Positions 1-9,414 of a stretch of DNA of 64,000 nt are shown here, piece after piece. Position 1 is the first letter of the stretch. Every line of letters starts with the position of its first letter. The position numbers and the translations under genes are program-made. The DNA is from Embleya scabrispora (GTDB lineage Bacteria; Actinomycetota; Actinomycetes; Streptomycetales; Streptomycetaceae). Where the stretch lies: positions 744,001 through 808,000 of the forward strand of contig NZ_MWQN01000004.1 in the NCBI RefSeq assembly GCF_002024165.1, given 5' to 3'. The notes beneath the pieces are model-generated. The model saw only the letters and a list, made by a program, of their open reading frames with translations. It did no database searches and was not told the DNA's origin.

Positions 1-1
1 G

Positions 2-2170
2 CACCCGTGGCTGGCCCACGACAACCGGCTGCGCGTGGGCACCTGGAAGCAGGAGCCGGCGGGCGGCGGTCCGGAAGGGCACGGCGTACAGTTCATCACC
101 AACAACAAGACGGTGATCGACGTCGCGCACACCGGCGACATCGTCCGCGAGGTGCGCCCCCTGCACAACGGCACCACTCTCACCGTCGGCGACGTCCGGA
201 TGCCCGAGGTCGCCGGCGCGCAGGTGGCGCACCGCCCCGGCTACCTGCCGTGGACCGAGGGCGCCGACGGCCTGCACGGCCACCGCACGTTCCACGAGGG
301 CGACTTCGTCGTCACCCCGGGCACCGGCGATCGCCAGATCACCTGGCAGGACCGGATCACCGACGACGTGGAGGACGGCGACTGGTACTCCCCCGGCACC
401 AAGGAGTGGCGGGTGGTGCGCACCGGCCTCTCCGACGGCACGGTCATCGACTACCGGCCCAGGCCCGCCGTCGGCGCCGCCGACGGCGCGGGGCCGAACA
501 CCCGCGGCCTGTTCGACACCCACGCCGGGAACTGGATCCGGTACGACCACCACGGCGTGGTCGTCGCCCGGATGGACTCCTTCCCCGCTCCCGACGGAGT
601 GGGACGCGTCGAGATCATCGGCACCATGGGGCGCAACCCGCGCGAGTTCCGGTGGCACGACGCGCTCGATCCCACCATCGGCGGCAAGCGCATCACCGCC
701 TTCGAACGGCAGATCTCGCCGTGGCACTTCGACCGCGAGTCGTTCCAGGACTTCGACGCGGGCGGCAACCTCATCCGCGACCACCGACAACTCGGCGAGG
801 GCCTGAGCGTCCAGGGATGGAAGGGTGTCGACGCCGCGGGCAACGAGGTCTGGCACTGGAACAAGCTGGACGCGAACAACAACGTGATGCACTTCGGCGA
901 CGGTGTCGGCGATCGTGTCCGGCACTGGTTCGACCGGCACGGCAACCCGCTCCCCGGCTGGGAGAAGGGCGCCCGGTGGTCCGATCGGATCACCAGCCTG
1001 GACCACCAGGTCGTGCAGGAGATCCCGGCGCGCAAATACACCAACGCCTTCCGGGACTTCTTCACCGACAGCCCGTTCCGGGTCCGCGACTTCCGGCCCA
1101 CTCCCACCACGGAGTTCAACCGGCACCTGTGGCAGGAGTCCGACCAGGGCATCATCGCGCAGGCGAAGGTCAAGCTCGCGGACGACACGTTCCTGGAGAT
1201 CAACAACTTCAACAAACACGCCCGGCGCTACGACATCGACGGCATCACCGTCATCAACGAGCGCACGATCCCCGGCTACATCCACGAGTACAACGCCGAC
1301 GGCGGCATCATCATCGGTCGCGAGACCCACTTCACCGGCCTCGCCAACGAATACCGCGCCCTGAACCGCACGTTCCGCGAACCCAACCGCTGGGGCTACG
1401 GCCCGTCCGTGGACGGCGAGGTGGTGCCGGAGCCGTTCATGCTTCGCGCGCTGCAGTCCGTCGGCATCGACATGTCCCACGAGTTCCTGCTCGACTTCAC
1501 CGTGAACCTCCTGGTGCTGTCCATCATCCGGTTGCGCGCCGGCGGCGGGTTGAGCATGATCGACGTCGGCCGCGCCGCGTTCGGCGCCGCGTTGAGCTCG
1601 ATGACCAAGGGCACCGTCTCGTCGGCGCACCTGGCGGCCAACCGGGGCGGCTGGAAGGTGTACTGGTCGAACATCGACTACGGACAGCCGGGGCCTTGGC
1701 GGCCCAACGACGACAGTGCCAACACCGAGTGGGCGGCCAACGAGCGCCCGGTGCGCTGGCGCGGAGGCACGTACGAGTTCGCCGTGGGCCTGAGCACCGG
1801 CGCGGTGGCGGGGTTCGTCAGCGGCGCGGCGCAGTCCGCGATCTTCGGGGTCCGCCGTGCCGACGGCGCGATCATCAAACTCACCGGCGGCGACGCCGCG
1901 TTGGCCGGTCTGGCCTCCATGGTCGGCGGGGTCCTGGGCACCGTCTCGGTGGGCGCGCTGCGGGCCCTGATCCAGCACTCGATGGGCAGCCGGTGGATCC
2001 ACCGCCAAGGGCCGGCGGACATCTTCCTCGTGGGCGGGCTGGGCAAGATGGTGGAGAAACTCTTCGGCCTGCTGGTACTCAGCCCGGCGACCGTGCACTG
2101 GATCGGCCATGTACCGGACGGCACCTCGTCCGACAACCTCCTGCCGGGATCGGGAACGGGTGGCGGATGA
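2..2170 (+). CDS. C-terminal part of a very large RHS-like protein (5' end outside window)
   Basis: The frame is open from the first complete codon, so the real start lies upstream; 722 residues are visible. The first 450 or so residues are rich in short beta-strand units of the kind FD..GN(L/P)I with many Trp, Asp and Gly residues, resembling RHS/YD-type repeat proteins. The last 230 residues contain several Ala/Gly-rich hydrophobic stretches (around residues 490-520, 605-625, 640-675 and 690-705) that could be membrane-active helices. The stop overlaps the start of the next gene (ATGA), so the two are translationally coupled. I do not recognise a named family. A polymorphic-toxin or secreted giant protein is an inference from the repeats and from the coupled AAA+ gene. 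Confidence 0.6.
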   Translation, partial: HPWLAHDNRLRVGTWKQEPAGGGPEGHGVQFITNNKTVIDVAHTGDIVREVRPLHNGTTLTVGDVRMPEVAGAQVAHRPGYLPWTEGADGLHGHRTFHEGDFVVTPGTGDRQITWQDRITDDVEDGDWYSPGTKEWRVVRTGLSDGTVIDYRPRPAVGAADGAGPNTRGLFDTHAGNWIRYDHHGVVVARMDSFPAPDGVGRVEIIGTMGRNPREFRWHDALDPTIGGKRITAFERQISPWHFDRESFQDFDAGGNLIRDHRQLGEGLSVQGWKGVDAAGNEVWHWNKLDANNNVMHFGDGVGDRVRHWFDRHGNPLPGWEKGARWSDRITSLDHQVVQEIPARKYTNAFRDFFTDSPFRVRDFRPTPTTEFNRHLWQESDQGIIAQAKVKLADDTFLEINNFNKHARRYDIDGITVINERTIPGYIHEYNADGGIIIGRETHFTGLANEYRALNRTFREPNRWGYGPSVDGEVVPEPFMLRALQSVGIDMSHEFLLDFTVNLLVLSIIRLRAGGGLSMIDVGRAAFGAALSSMTKGTVSSAHLAANRGGWKVYWSNIDYGQPGPWRPNDDSANTEWAANERPVRWRGGTYEFAVGLSTGAVAGFVSGAAQSAIFGVRRADGAIIKLTGGDAALAGLASMVGGVLGTVSVGALRALIQHSMGSRWIHRQGPADIFLVGGLGKMVEKLFGLLVLSPATVHWIGHVPDGTSSDNLLPGSGTGGG

Positions 2171-4797
2171 GCACTACGGCAATCCACGTCGATCCCGGGG
2201 GCCGCCGCAGCCGGCGCACCATCACGGCAGCGCTCGCCGGCGCGCCCGCCGGCGCCGAGATCGTGATCGCCCCCGGCGAGTACCCGGAGACGCTGCGCCT
2301 GGAGCGGCGGGTGGTGCTGCGCGCCGAGCACGGCGCGGGCACGGTCGTGGTGCGCGCGCCCGGCGGCGTCGCGCTGACCGTGGCCGCCCCCGACTGCGTG
2401 GTGCGCGGCCTCGTGCTGCACGGCGCCGACCCGGCGGAGCCGGTGGTGCGGGTGGAGGACGCGGCGGGCCTGACCCTGGAGGGGTGCGAACTCGACCGGG
2501 GCCGGGTGGAGGTGGTCGGCTCGACGAGCGCGGCCGGCGCCGCGCACAACGCCGCGCTCGGGTTCGCCGACACCCTGGAGGCCGACCTCGGCGATCCGAC
2601 CGGCGGCGGCGTCCTGGTGATCCGTCGCGGCCGGCTGCGCGGGGCGCGGCACGGCGCGCTGGTCCTGGCGGGCGATGCCCGGGCCCGGATCGAGGACACG
2701 CTCGTGGAGACGATCGACGGCGTCGGCGTGGCGCTGTCGGACCACGCGGTGCTGATCGCCGACCGGTTGCGGGTACGCGACACCTCCGGTTCGGCGCTGC
2801 GGGTACGCGGCGACGCCCGGCTGCTCGCCCTGGACACCACGCTCGACCGCGCCGGACGCAACGGCGCCCTGGTCGAGGACCGCGGCGAACTGCGCATGGT
2901 CGACTGCCGGATCCGCGCGGCGGGCCGCAGCGGCGTGCAGGCCGAACACGAGGCGCGGGTACACCTGAACGACTGCCGCGTCACCGACGCCAAGGCCAGC
3001 GCGATCGCCACGGGCGGCGCGGCGCACCTGAGCGCGGACGGCTGCCGGATCGAGGCCCCGGCCGGCAACGGCGTCGTCGCGCTCGGCGTCTCCGAGGTGA
3101 CGATGACCGCGTCGCTGATCACCCGCTCCGGATTCACCGCGATCCATCTCGGCGAGAACTCCCGGGCCCGGATCGGCGGTTGCCGCCTCGACCGCAGCGA
3201 CGAACACGGCCTCGCCGTGGTCGCGGCCGCCGAGGCGAAGATCGCCGACCTCACCGTCACCGACGCCGGCATGTGCGGCGTGCATGTGGCCGACGCCGCC
3301 GGATTGACCATGCTCGCCTCACGGATCGACGGCGGCGAGACGGGGGTTCGGCTGCGCTCGGCCACCGAATCCGAACTGCGCGAGTGTGTGGTGAACCGAT
3401 CCCGCCGCACCGGCGTCGAGATCGGGGCGGACGCGGTCGCCACGCTGTACGCGACCCGGATCGCCGAGAGCGGCAGCGCCGGGGTCAGCGTCGAGTCCGG
3501 TGCCCGGCTGCGCATGGACGGCGGCGGCATCTTCGCCGTCGCCGGCAGCGGACTGGTGCTCGGGCGCGACGCGACACCGACCGTGCGCGGCATCCGGGTG
3601 GACGGGACCGGCAAGAACGGCATCCTGTTCGGCGACGGCGCGGGCGGCCTGATCGAACACAGCGACCTGTCGGCGTGCGCCTACCCCGCGCTGCACATCG
3701 GCCGCGACGCCGAGCCGAGGTTCGTCGGCTGTCGGATCTTCGACTGCGCGCGCGACGTCGGCCACTCCGACGGCGCCCGCCCGGTGTTCGAGGACTGCGT
3801 GTCCGTCCGGGTCGAGACCTCCACCCTGCCCGACTCGTCGCCGGGCACCCCCGGTGCCCCGCCCCGGCCCACCACACCGGCCCCGATCGGCCGGGTCGCC
3901 CCGGTCGGCGCGAGCCCCGCCCCCGCCGCGCCGGCGGTGGTCGACCTGGCCGAACTCGGCGAGGCACCGCCGCCGCCGGAGACCCTGGACGACCTGCTCG
4001 CCGAACTCGAAGAACTCGTCGGCCTCGGCGGCGTCAAGCGCGACGTCGGCGGCATGGTCAAGCTGATGCAGACGGTGCGCATGCGCCAGGAGGCCGGACT
4101 GCCCGCGCCGCCGCTCAGCCGCCACCTGGTCTTCGCGGGCAACCCGGGCACCGGCAAGACCACCATCGCTCGCCTGTACGGCCGGCTGCTCAAGGCCCTC
4201 GGGCTGCTGGAGCGCGGCCACCTCGTCGAAGTCGACCGCAGCTCCCTGGTCGGCGAATACGTCGGGCACACCGGCCCGAAGACGACCGAGTCGTTCAACC
4301 GGGCCCGGGGCGGCGTGTTGTTCATCGACGAGGCGTACGCCCTCGTGCCCGCCGGCGTGGCGAACGACTTCGGCGGCGAGGCCGTCGCGACCCTCGTCAA
4401 ACTCATGGAGGACCACCGTGACGAGGTCGTCGTGATCGTCGCCGGATACCCGGACGAGATGGAGCGGTTCATCGCGTCGAACCCGGGTCTGTCCTCCCGC
4501 TTCACCCGCAGCCTGCTGTTCGACGACTACTCCGCCACCGATCTGGTGCGCATCGTCGAACACCACGCGGGCCGGCACCGCTACGAACTCAGCACCGCCG
4601 CGCGCAAGGCGCTCGGCGAGTTGTTCACCGCGATGCCGCGTGGCGCGCAGTTCGGCAACGGCCGTACCGCGCGGCAGGTGTTCCAGCAGATGACGGAACG
4701 TCAGGCAATGCGCATGGCCGATCTGGACGCTCCGGACACGCGGCAGTTGATGGTCCTGGACGAGATGGATCTGCCGCGGTTGGTGGGCTCGGATTGA
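2167..4797 (+). CDS. Right-handed beta-helix protein fused to a CbxX/CfqX-type AAA+ ATPase
   Basis: The protein has 876 residues. Residues 1 to about 555 are imperfect repeats of about 22 residues (x-G-V-x-V-x-x-x-A-x-x-x-x-D-C-x-I type), the signature of a parallel beta-helix as in pectate-lyase-like folds. A Pro/Ala linker of about 50 residues follows, then an AAA+ module with Walker A GNPGTGKT (658-665), Walker B VLFIDEA (717-723) and an arginine-bearing SSRF motif. The ATPase resembles CbxX/CfqX/SpoVK and the EccA proteins of type VII secretion. The start is the ATG overlapping the previous stop. The likely role is an ATP-driven remodelling partner for the upstream giant protein, with the beta-helix as recognition arm; this is inference. 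Confidence 0.85.
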   Translation: MSTTAIHVDPGGRRSRRTITAALAGAPAGAEIVIAPGEYPETLRLERRVVLRAEHGAGTVVVRAPGGVALTVAAPDCVVRGLVLHGADPAEPVVRVEDAAGLTLEGCELDRGRVEVVGSTSAAGAAHNAALGFADTLEADLGDPTGGGVLVIRRGRLRGARHGALVLAGDARARIEDTLVETIDGVGVALSDHAVLIADRLRVRDTSGSALRVRGDARLLALDTTLDRAGRNGALVEDRGELRMVDCRIRAAGRSGVQAEHEARVHLNDCRVTDAKASAIATGGAAHLSADGCRIEAPAGNGVVALGVSEVTMTASLITRSGFTAIHLGENSRARIGGCRLDRSDEHGLAVVAAAEAKIADLTVTDAGMCGVHVADAAGLTMLASRIDGGETGVRLRSATESELRECVVNRSRRTGVEIGADAVATLYATRIAESGSAGVSVESGARLRMDGGGIFAVAGSGLVLGRDATPTVRGIRVDGTGKNGILFGDGAGGLIEHSDLSACAYPALHIGRDAEPRFVGCRIFDCARDVGHSDGARPVFEDCVSVRVETSTLPDSSPGTPGAPPRPTTPAPIGRVAPVGASPAPAAPAVVDLAELGEAPPPPETLDDLLAELEELVGLGGVKRDVGGMVKLMQTVRMRQEAGLPAPPLSRHLVFAGNPGTGKTTIARLYGRLLKALGLLERGHLVEVDRSSLVGEYVGHTGPKTTESFNRARGGVLFIDEAYALVPAGVANDFGGEAVATLVKLMEDHRDEVVVIVAGYPDEMERFIASNPGLSSRFTRSLLFDDYSATDLVRIVEHHAGRHRYELSTAARKALGELFTAMPRGAQFGNGRTARQVFQQMTERQAMRMADLDAPDTRQLMVLDEMDLPRLVGSD

Positions 4798-4873
4798 CCG
4801 GGTTTCGTCGGCCGATCCCGGTGCCGACGCATGGCTTGTGGCCGATGGCTCGTGGCTGATAGAGGAGTAGTTC

Positions 4874-5869
4874 GTGTCCGAACCCAATGAACCCAACACG
4901 CTTGCCCCGCCGGGCGGTTCGTCCGCGCCTACGGCGGCCGCGGGAGCCGCGCCGTCGTTCGCGCAGGCGTATGCCCGCCGGCCGCCCCGTCCGGCGCGCG
5001 GCCTCCTGCCCGGGCGGCGGGTGTGGATCTCCCTCGCCTCCGCCGCCGGCATCGTCGTCGTCAGCACGCTGGCGGTGACCGTGGCCCAGAGCAGCGCGAG
5101 CGGCGATACGGCGAACCACCACCGCACGGTCTCGGCCGTGGGCGCCAAGACCGGCGCGCCCGGCAAGGGCGGCGCACCCGGGGCGAACGGAGCCGACGGC
5201 CTGCCGGGTGCACCCGGAGCACCCGGGGCACCGGGAGCCCCCGGGGCGGACGGGCTGCCCGGGGCGAACGGCCTGCCCGGGGCCGACGGAGCGCCGGGTG
5301 CTCCGGGCGCACCGGGACAGGCCGGCCCCGCCGGAGCGACGACCCCGCCGGCTGCCGATCCGCCGCCCACGACGCAGCGCCCGGTCGCACCGCCCGCGCC
5401 CAAGCAGACGCCGGTCAAGCAGCAACCGCGCACCGAGGCACCCAAACCCCTGGTCGGCGGCCCGGGACCGCAGATGCCGCCGGCGAAGAGCACCGTCCCC
5501 GGCAGCCCCCTGCGCAACCCGGCCTCCGGGAAGTGCCTGAGCGGCTCGTCGGGTTCCGACGGCACGCCACTGATCCTGTGGTCGTGCAACGGCGACGTGA
5601 ACCAGAAGTGGGACATCCGCTCCGACGGCACGATCCGCACCAAGGGCCTGTGCATGGACGCGGCCTGGGGCGGCACCGCCTCCGGCACCATCGTGCAACT
5701 CGCCTACTGCAGCGGCAATCCCGCGCAGCAGTTCGCGCTGCGCAACAACACCCTCTACACGAAGACCGCCAACATGTGCGCCGACATCTGGAACAACAAC
5801 TCCGGCGACGGCGCGGGGATCCGCCTCTACCCCTGCCACGGCAACTGGAACCAGGCCTGGATGCGTTGA
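4874..5869 (+). CDS. Membrane-anchored collagen-like protein with C-terminal ricin B-type lectin domain
   Basis: The protein has 331 residues and starts at a GTG with GAGGAG seven bases upstream. A basic stretch and one transmembrane helix lie at about residues 45-72, so it is a signal-anchor or secreted protein. Residues 94-155 are an uninterrupted Gly-X-Y collagen-like tract dominated by GAP, GAD and GLP. A Pro/Thr/Lys-rich stalk follows, then residues 210-331 form a ricin-type trefoil with the QxW-like motifs NQKW, AQQF and NQAW and paired cysteines. It probably displays a carbohydrate-binding domain on a triple-helical stalk outside the cell. It lies 76 nt after the AAA+ gene and is followed by a strong hairpin. 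Confidence 0.88.
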   Translation: MSEPNEPNTLAPPGGSSAPTAAAGAAPSFAQAYARRPPRPARGLLPGRRVWISLASAAGIVVVSTLAVTVAQSSASGDTANHHRTVSAVGAKTGAPGKGGAPGANGADGLPGAPGAPGAPGAPGADGLPGANGLPGADGAPGAPGAPGQAGPAGATTPPAADPPPTTQRPVAPPAPKQTPVKQQPRTEAPKPLVGGPGPQMPPAKSTVPGSPLRNPASGKCLSGSSGSDGTPLILWSCNGDVNQKWDIRSDGTIRTKGLCMDAAWGGTASGTIVQLAYCSGNPAQQFALRNNTLYTKTANMCADIWNNNSGDGAGIRLYPCHGNWNQAWMR

Positions 5870-5882
5870 TCGCGAACCCCGT

Positions 5883-5922
5883 CCGCGCCGGCCACCCTGC
5901 GGCAGCAAGGTGGCCGGCGCGG
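5883..5922. terminator. Bidirectional terminator hairpin
   Basis: A perfect 14-bp GC stem (5883-5896 with 5909-5922) and a 12-nt loop lie between the convergent collagen/ricin and deaminase genes. Confidence 0.7.
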
Positions 5923-5961
5923 CATTCGGGACACGCCGCCCCGGGCGCGGCGGCGGCCGGG

Positions 5962-6465
5962 TCAGTACTCGACGCGGTCCGACTTGGCCAGCCACGCGTC
6001 GAACGGCGCGGTGCGATGGGGCAGTTCCAACTGCTCGACCCGGGTCGGCCACATCGACCTCGGCTTCTTCTCGAACAGGTCGTAGAACTTGCGGTCGTCG
6101 AATCCGGCCACCGCCGCGTCGTGCCGGTCGGCGGAGTAGACGATCCGGTCGACGCGCGCCCACAGCGCGGAGGACAGGCACATCGGGCACGGCTCACACG
6201 AGGTGACCAGGACACACCCGTCGAGCGAGAAGGTGTCCAACTCCCGGCAGGCGGCCCGCATCGCGCTCACCTCGGCGTGCGCGGTCGGGTCCAGCGTCGC
6301 GGTGACCCGGTTGTGCCCGATCGCGATCACCTTGTCGGCCCTGGCGACGAGTGCGCCGAACGGACCGCCGCCGGCGGTCACGCTGGTCGTGGCGAGCCTG
6401 ATCGCCTCGTCCATCCAGGCGCGTTCGAGTTCTCGGGCGGGCATTTCCTGGGCATGCGCGGTCAC
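5962..6465 (-). CDS. guaD: Guanine deaminase (CDA-fold nucleoside deaminase)
   Basis: The protein has 167 residues and the cytidine-deaminase zinc site PTAHAEV plus CEPCPMC. The following segment (DAAVAGFDD) and the C-terminal KSDRVEY match the bacterial GuaD subfamily, which deaminates guanine to xanthine, rather than tRNA adenosine deaminase. GTG at 6465 is preferred because GGAG sits 6-9 nt upstream; an internal ATG at 6444 would give 160 residues. The gene lies 82 nt downstream of a molybdopterin dehydrogenase on the same strand, whose product would be expected to take xanthine onward to urate, so the pair fits purine catabolism. Confidence 0.85.
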   Translation of the reverse strand: MTAHAQEMPARELERAWMDEAIRLATTSVTAGGGPFGALVARADKVIAIGHNRVTATLDPTAHAEVSAMRAACRELDTFSLDGCVLVTSCEPCPMCLSSALWARVDRIVYSADRHDAAVAGFDDRKFYDLFEKKPRSMWPTRVEQLELPHRTAPFDAWLAKSDRVEY

Positions 6466-6547
6466 GGTGACTCCATTCGTGGGTGCGGAAAATCGAAGTA
6501 CGGGGATGCGCCCGGACGCGCCCGGACGCGCCGTCACGGAGCGGTCG

Positions 6548-8872
6548 TCACGGCTCGATGCGGCAGATGTGCTCCGGGCCGACCGGGGTGTGCGTCAGGT
6601 TCAGCCCCGTCGCGTCGCGGATGGCGTTCACGATCGCCGGGGTGGCGGAAATCGTCGGTGGCTCACCGACACCGCGCACCCCGTAAGGCGCGTTCGGGTC
6701 GGCCCGCTCGATCACGTCCACCGTCATCGGCGGCATGTCCACGATGGTCGGGATCAGGTAGTCGGTGAACGACGGGTTGCGCACCCGGCCGTCCCGCACC
6801 CGGATCTCCTCCATCACGGCGAGCCCGAGGCCCTGCGCGGAGCCGCCGTGGATCTGTCCGACGACGGCGTCCGGGTTGACCGCCTTGCCGACGTCCTGCG
6901 CGCAGTCCAGTCGCACGACCTTGACCAGGCCCAGTTCGGTGTCCACGTCCACCACCGCCCGGTGTGCGGAGAAGGCGTGTTGCACGTGCACCCGAGGACT
7001 CTGCCCGCTCACCGGATCCATCGCCCAGGTCGGCCGGTGGTGGAACTCCCGGGTCTCCTCGATCACGTCGTCGCCGAGCACGTCGACGAGATCGGCGAGG
7101 ACGCCCGTGATCGCGGAGACGACCTTGCCCCGGCTCAGCGACAGGTCGGCGGGATCCTCGCCGAACCGGTGGGCGACGCGCGCCAGGAGCACCTCGCGCA
7201 CCGCCCGGCACGCGTCGCGGACCGCGCCGCCGGTGATGTAGGTCTGCCGGGAGGCCGAACTCGACCCCGCGTCACCGACATCGGTGTCGTTGGGGTGGAT
7301 GTTCACCCGCTCCACGCCCAGTTCACTGCGCGCGATCTGCTGCTGCACGGTCACCAGGCCCTGGCCGACCTCGGCCGCCGCGGTGTGCACCATCGCGATC
7401 GGGGCGCCGCCGACGACCTCCAGCCGTACCCGCGCCGTGGAGTAGTCGTCGGCGCCCTCCGCGTAGGAGATGTTCTTGATGATCACGCTGTAGCCGACGC
7501 CGCGCACGACACCCTCGCCGTGTGTGGTGTTGGATCCGCCGCCCGGCAACTCCCGTACGTCCACCGGCCCCGCGTCCCGCTCCGGCGGCAGGGGCAGGCG
7601 TTCCAGGCGTTCCAACAACTCGGCGACCGGCGCCGGGTAGTCCAGTACCTGACCGGTGGGCATGGTCGAGCCCTCGGCGATCGCGTTGATCCGGCGCAGC
7701 CGCACCGGGTCCATGCCCAACGCCTTCGCGAGCTTGTCCATCTGCGACTCGTAGGCGAAGGCGGGCTGTACCGCGCCGAGGCCGCGCATCGCGCCGCACG
7801 GCGGGTTGTTGGTGTACAGCCCCCATCCCTCGATCGCGACATTGGGCACCTCGTACGGCCCGACGCCGAGCGAGGTGGCGTTGCTCACCACGACGGGGGT
7901 CTTGGACGCGTACGCGCCGCCGTCGAAGTACATCCGCGCCTTGACGTAGACGAGCCTGCCGTCCCCGGTCGCGCCGTGCTCGTAGTACATCTTCGCCGGG
8001 TGCCGGTGCACGTGGCCGAAGAAGGACTCCTCGCGGTTGTAGACCATCTTCACCGGGCGGCCGGTGTGCAGCGCCAGCATGCAGCAGTGGATCTGCATCG
8101 ACAGGTCCTCCCGGCCCCCGAAGGCGCCGCCGACCCCGGACATGGTGAACCGCACCTTCCCCGGCGGGAGTCCGAGCGCCCGCGCGGTCTGCCGCCGGTC
8201 CACGTGCAGCCACTGCGTGGCCAGGAACAGGTCCACGCCGCCGTCCTCGTGGGGGACGGCCAGGCCGGATTCGGGTCCGAGGAACGCCTGGTCCTGCATG
8301 CCCACGGTGTACACGTCCGACACCACGACGTCGGCTCGGGCGTTCGGATCGCCCCGGGTGATCGGCTGGTGGCGCACCACGTTGCCGCCGGGGTGCAGAC
8401 TGGGCAACGTGTCGTCGTGCGCGGCCCGTTCGGGGTCGGTGATCGGCTCGAACACCTCGTAGTCGACCACGATCTTCTTCAGCGCGCGCCGTGCCGTCTC
8501 CGGGTGGTCGGCGGCCACCAGCGCGATCGGCTCGCCCTGGTAGCGCACGACGTCCTCGGCGAGCACCGGCGTGTCGGCGACCTTGAGGCCGTAGACGTTC
8601 TCGCCGGGCACGTCCTCGTGGGTCAGCACCGCGTACACGCCCGGATGGGCGAGTGCCGGGCCGATGTCGATCGAGACGATCCGCGCGTAGGGGTGCGGGC
8701 TGCGCAGCGTGGCGCCCCACACCATGTCCGGCGCCCACAGATCGGAGGAGTAGGCGAACTCTCCGCGCACCTTGAGCGTGCCGTCCGGCCGCGGGGGGCT
8801 GTCGCCGATCCCGCCGGTGATCACCTCGTCGAGGTCCTGCGGGCTGCGCGCTGGTGAGGTCGGCACGACCAT
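6548..8872 (-). CDS. Xanthine dehydrogenase family protein, molybdopterin-binding subunit
   Basis: The protein has 774 residues. It begins with the aldehyde oxidase/xanthine dehydrogenase a/b hammerhead domain (RPDGTLKVRGEFAYSSD, to about residue 135), followed by the molybdenum-cofactor domain with GVGGAFGGRED and the C-terminal GVGEPP motif that carries the catalytic glutamate. The ATG at 8872 has GGAGG 7 nt upstream. No 2Fe-2S or FAD subunit gene is adjacent, so these must be elsewhere or absent. With guaD immediately downstream, hypoxanthine/xanthine is the most likely substrate. Other members oxidise aldehydes or nicotinate, so the exact substrate is inferred from context. Confidence 0.85.
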   Translation of the reverse strand: MVVPTSPARSPQDLDEVITGGIGDSPPRPDGTLKVRGEFAYSSDLWAPDMVWGATLRSPHPYARIVSIDIGPALAHPGVYAVLTHEDVPGENVYGLKVADTPVLAEDVVRYQGEPIALVAADHPETARRALKKIVVDYEVFEPITDPERAAHDDTLPSLHPGGNVVRHQPITRGDPNARADVVVSDVYTVGMQDQAFLGPESGLAVPHEDGGVDLFLATQWLHVDRRQTARALGLPPGKVRFTMSGVGGAFGGREDLSMQIHCCMLALHTGRPVKMVYNREESFFGHVHRHPAKMYYEHGATGDGRLVYVKARMYFDGGAYASKTPVVVSNATSLGVGPYEVPNVAIEGWGLYTNNPPCGAMRGLGAVQPAFAYESQMDKLAKALGMDPVRLRRINAIAEGSTMPTGQVLDYPAPVAELLERLERLPLPPERDAGPVDVRELPGGGSNTTHGEGVVRGVGYSVIIKNISYAEGADDYSTARVRLEVVGGAPIAMVHTAAAEVGQGLVTVQQQIARSELGVERVNIHPNDTDVGDAGSSSASRQTYITGGAVRDACRAVREVLLARVAHRFGEDPADLSLSRGKVVSAITGVLADLVDVLGDDVIEETREFHHRPTWAMDPVSGQSPRVHVQHAFSAHRAVVDVDTELGLVKVVRLDCAQDVGKAVNPDAVVGQIHGGSAQGLGLAVMEEIRVRDGRVRNPSFTDYLIPTIVDMPPMTVDVIERADPNAPYGVRGVGEPPTISATPAIVNAIRDATGLNLTHTPVGPEHICRIEP

Positions 8873-8897
8873 CGGGGAGCCTCCAGTGTCCGGATAC

Positions 8898-8916
8898 CTG
8901 TGTGAGGAGTACACAG
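8898..8916. promoter_or_regulatory. Candidate operator upstream of the purine oxidation genes
   Basis: A dyad CTGTGT-N7-ACACAG lies 26-44 nt upstream of the dehydrogenase start. Its position fits a repressor site, but no regulator gene is adjacent. Confidence 0.3.
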
Positions 8917-9097
8917 CACCTCCGGTGGGCCCGGTTAGCGGTCGAAGACCCGAAATGGCCCGGGGGCCGGGGCCGGCTCTCCGTAGACTCCTCCAAGAGC
9001 GCGAGCCGGGTGTGCCGATTCCCGGCCCAGCACCGGCCGGCCCTGGGCGCGTTGCGGCGTTCGCCGCCGTCGCGCCCGGTGCCGTTGCCGATCCGGA

Positions 9098-9286
9098 TCA
9101 CCGGGGTGCGCGTGTCCAAGCGCCGTCGGCCTTGCGCGGCCGGGAGCCGATGGTCATGGAGCAGTGGTTGCGCTCCGGCACGTCGGGCCGTCGCCGGATC
9201 CGGTGGATGCCCTCGGTGAGGACCATCGGGGTGCGAGATCGCGCGGTGAGGGCGGGCAGCGCCTCGTCCGCGCTCCGATCGGCCAT
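9098..9286 (-). CDS. Possible small hypothetical protein (62 aa)
   Basis: An ATG at 9286 has GAGG 7 nt upstream and opens a 62-codon frame. The product is basic, with a run of arginines (HRIRRRPDVPERNHC) and a single Cys; no signal peptide or membrane helix is visible. It does not match a family I know. It fills an otherwise empty 540-nt interval between the dehydrogenase and DUF1206 genes. Codon use is not decisive, so this could be chance. Confidence 0.3.
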   Translation of the reverse strand: MADRSADEALPALTARSRTPMVLTEGIHRIRRRPDVPERNHCSMTIGSRPRKADGAWTRAPR

Positions 9287-9414
9287 GTCGTCGCCTCGGT
9301 CGCTCCCGGGTTCGGTGACGAGGGGGACGGGCTCGGGGTCGACGCCGCGACCGCGCGCAACGTTCCCACCGCCGGCGCCGTTCCCGGGAGACCGGCCCGG
9401 GAGCACCCGACATG

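Noticed and set aside
1678-5691. Long minus-strand ORFs (535 and 790 codons) opposite the beta-helix and collagen genes
   Set aside because: They mirror the repeats of the plus-strand genes, are Arg/Pro/Ala-rich, and lack starts with ribosome sites; they are antisense shadows in GC-rich DNA.
6203-8857. 884-codon plus-strand ORF opposite the dehydrogenase gene
   Set aside because: The composition is His/Val/Arg-rich with no domain, while the minus strand encodes a complete, conserved enzyme.
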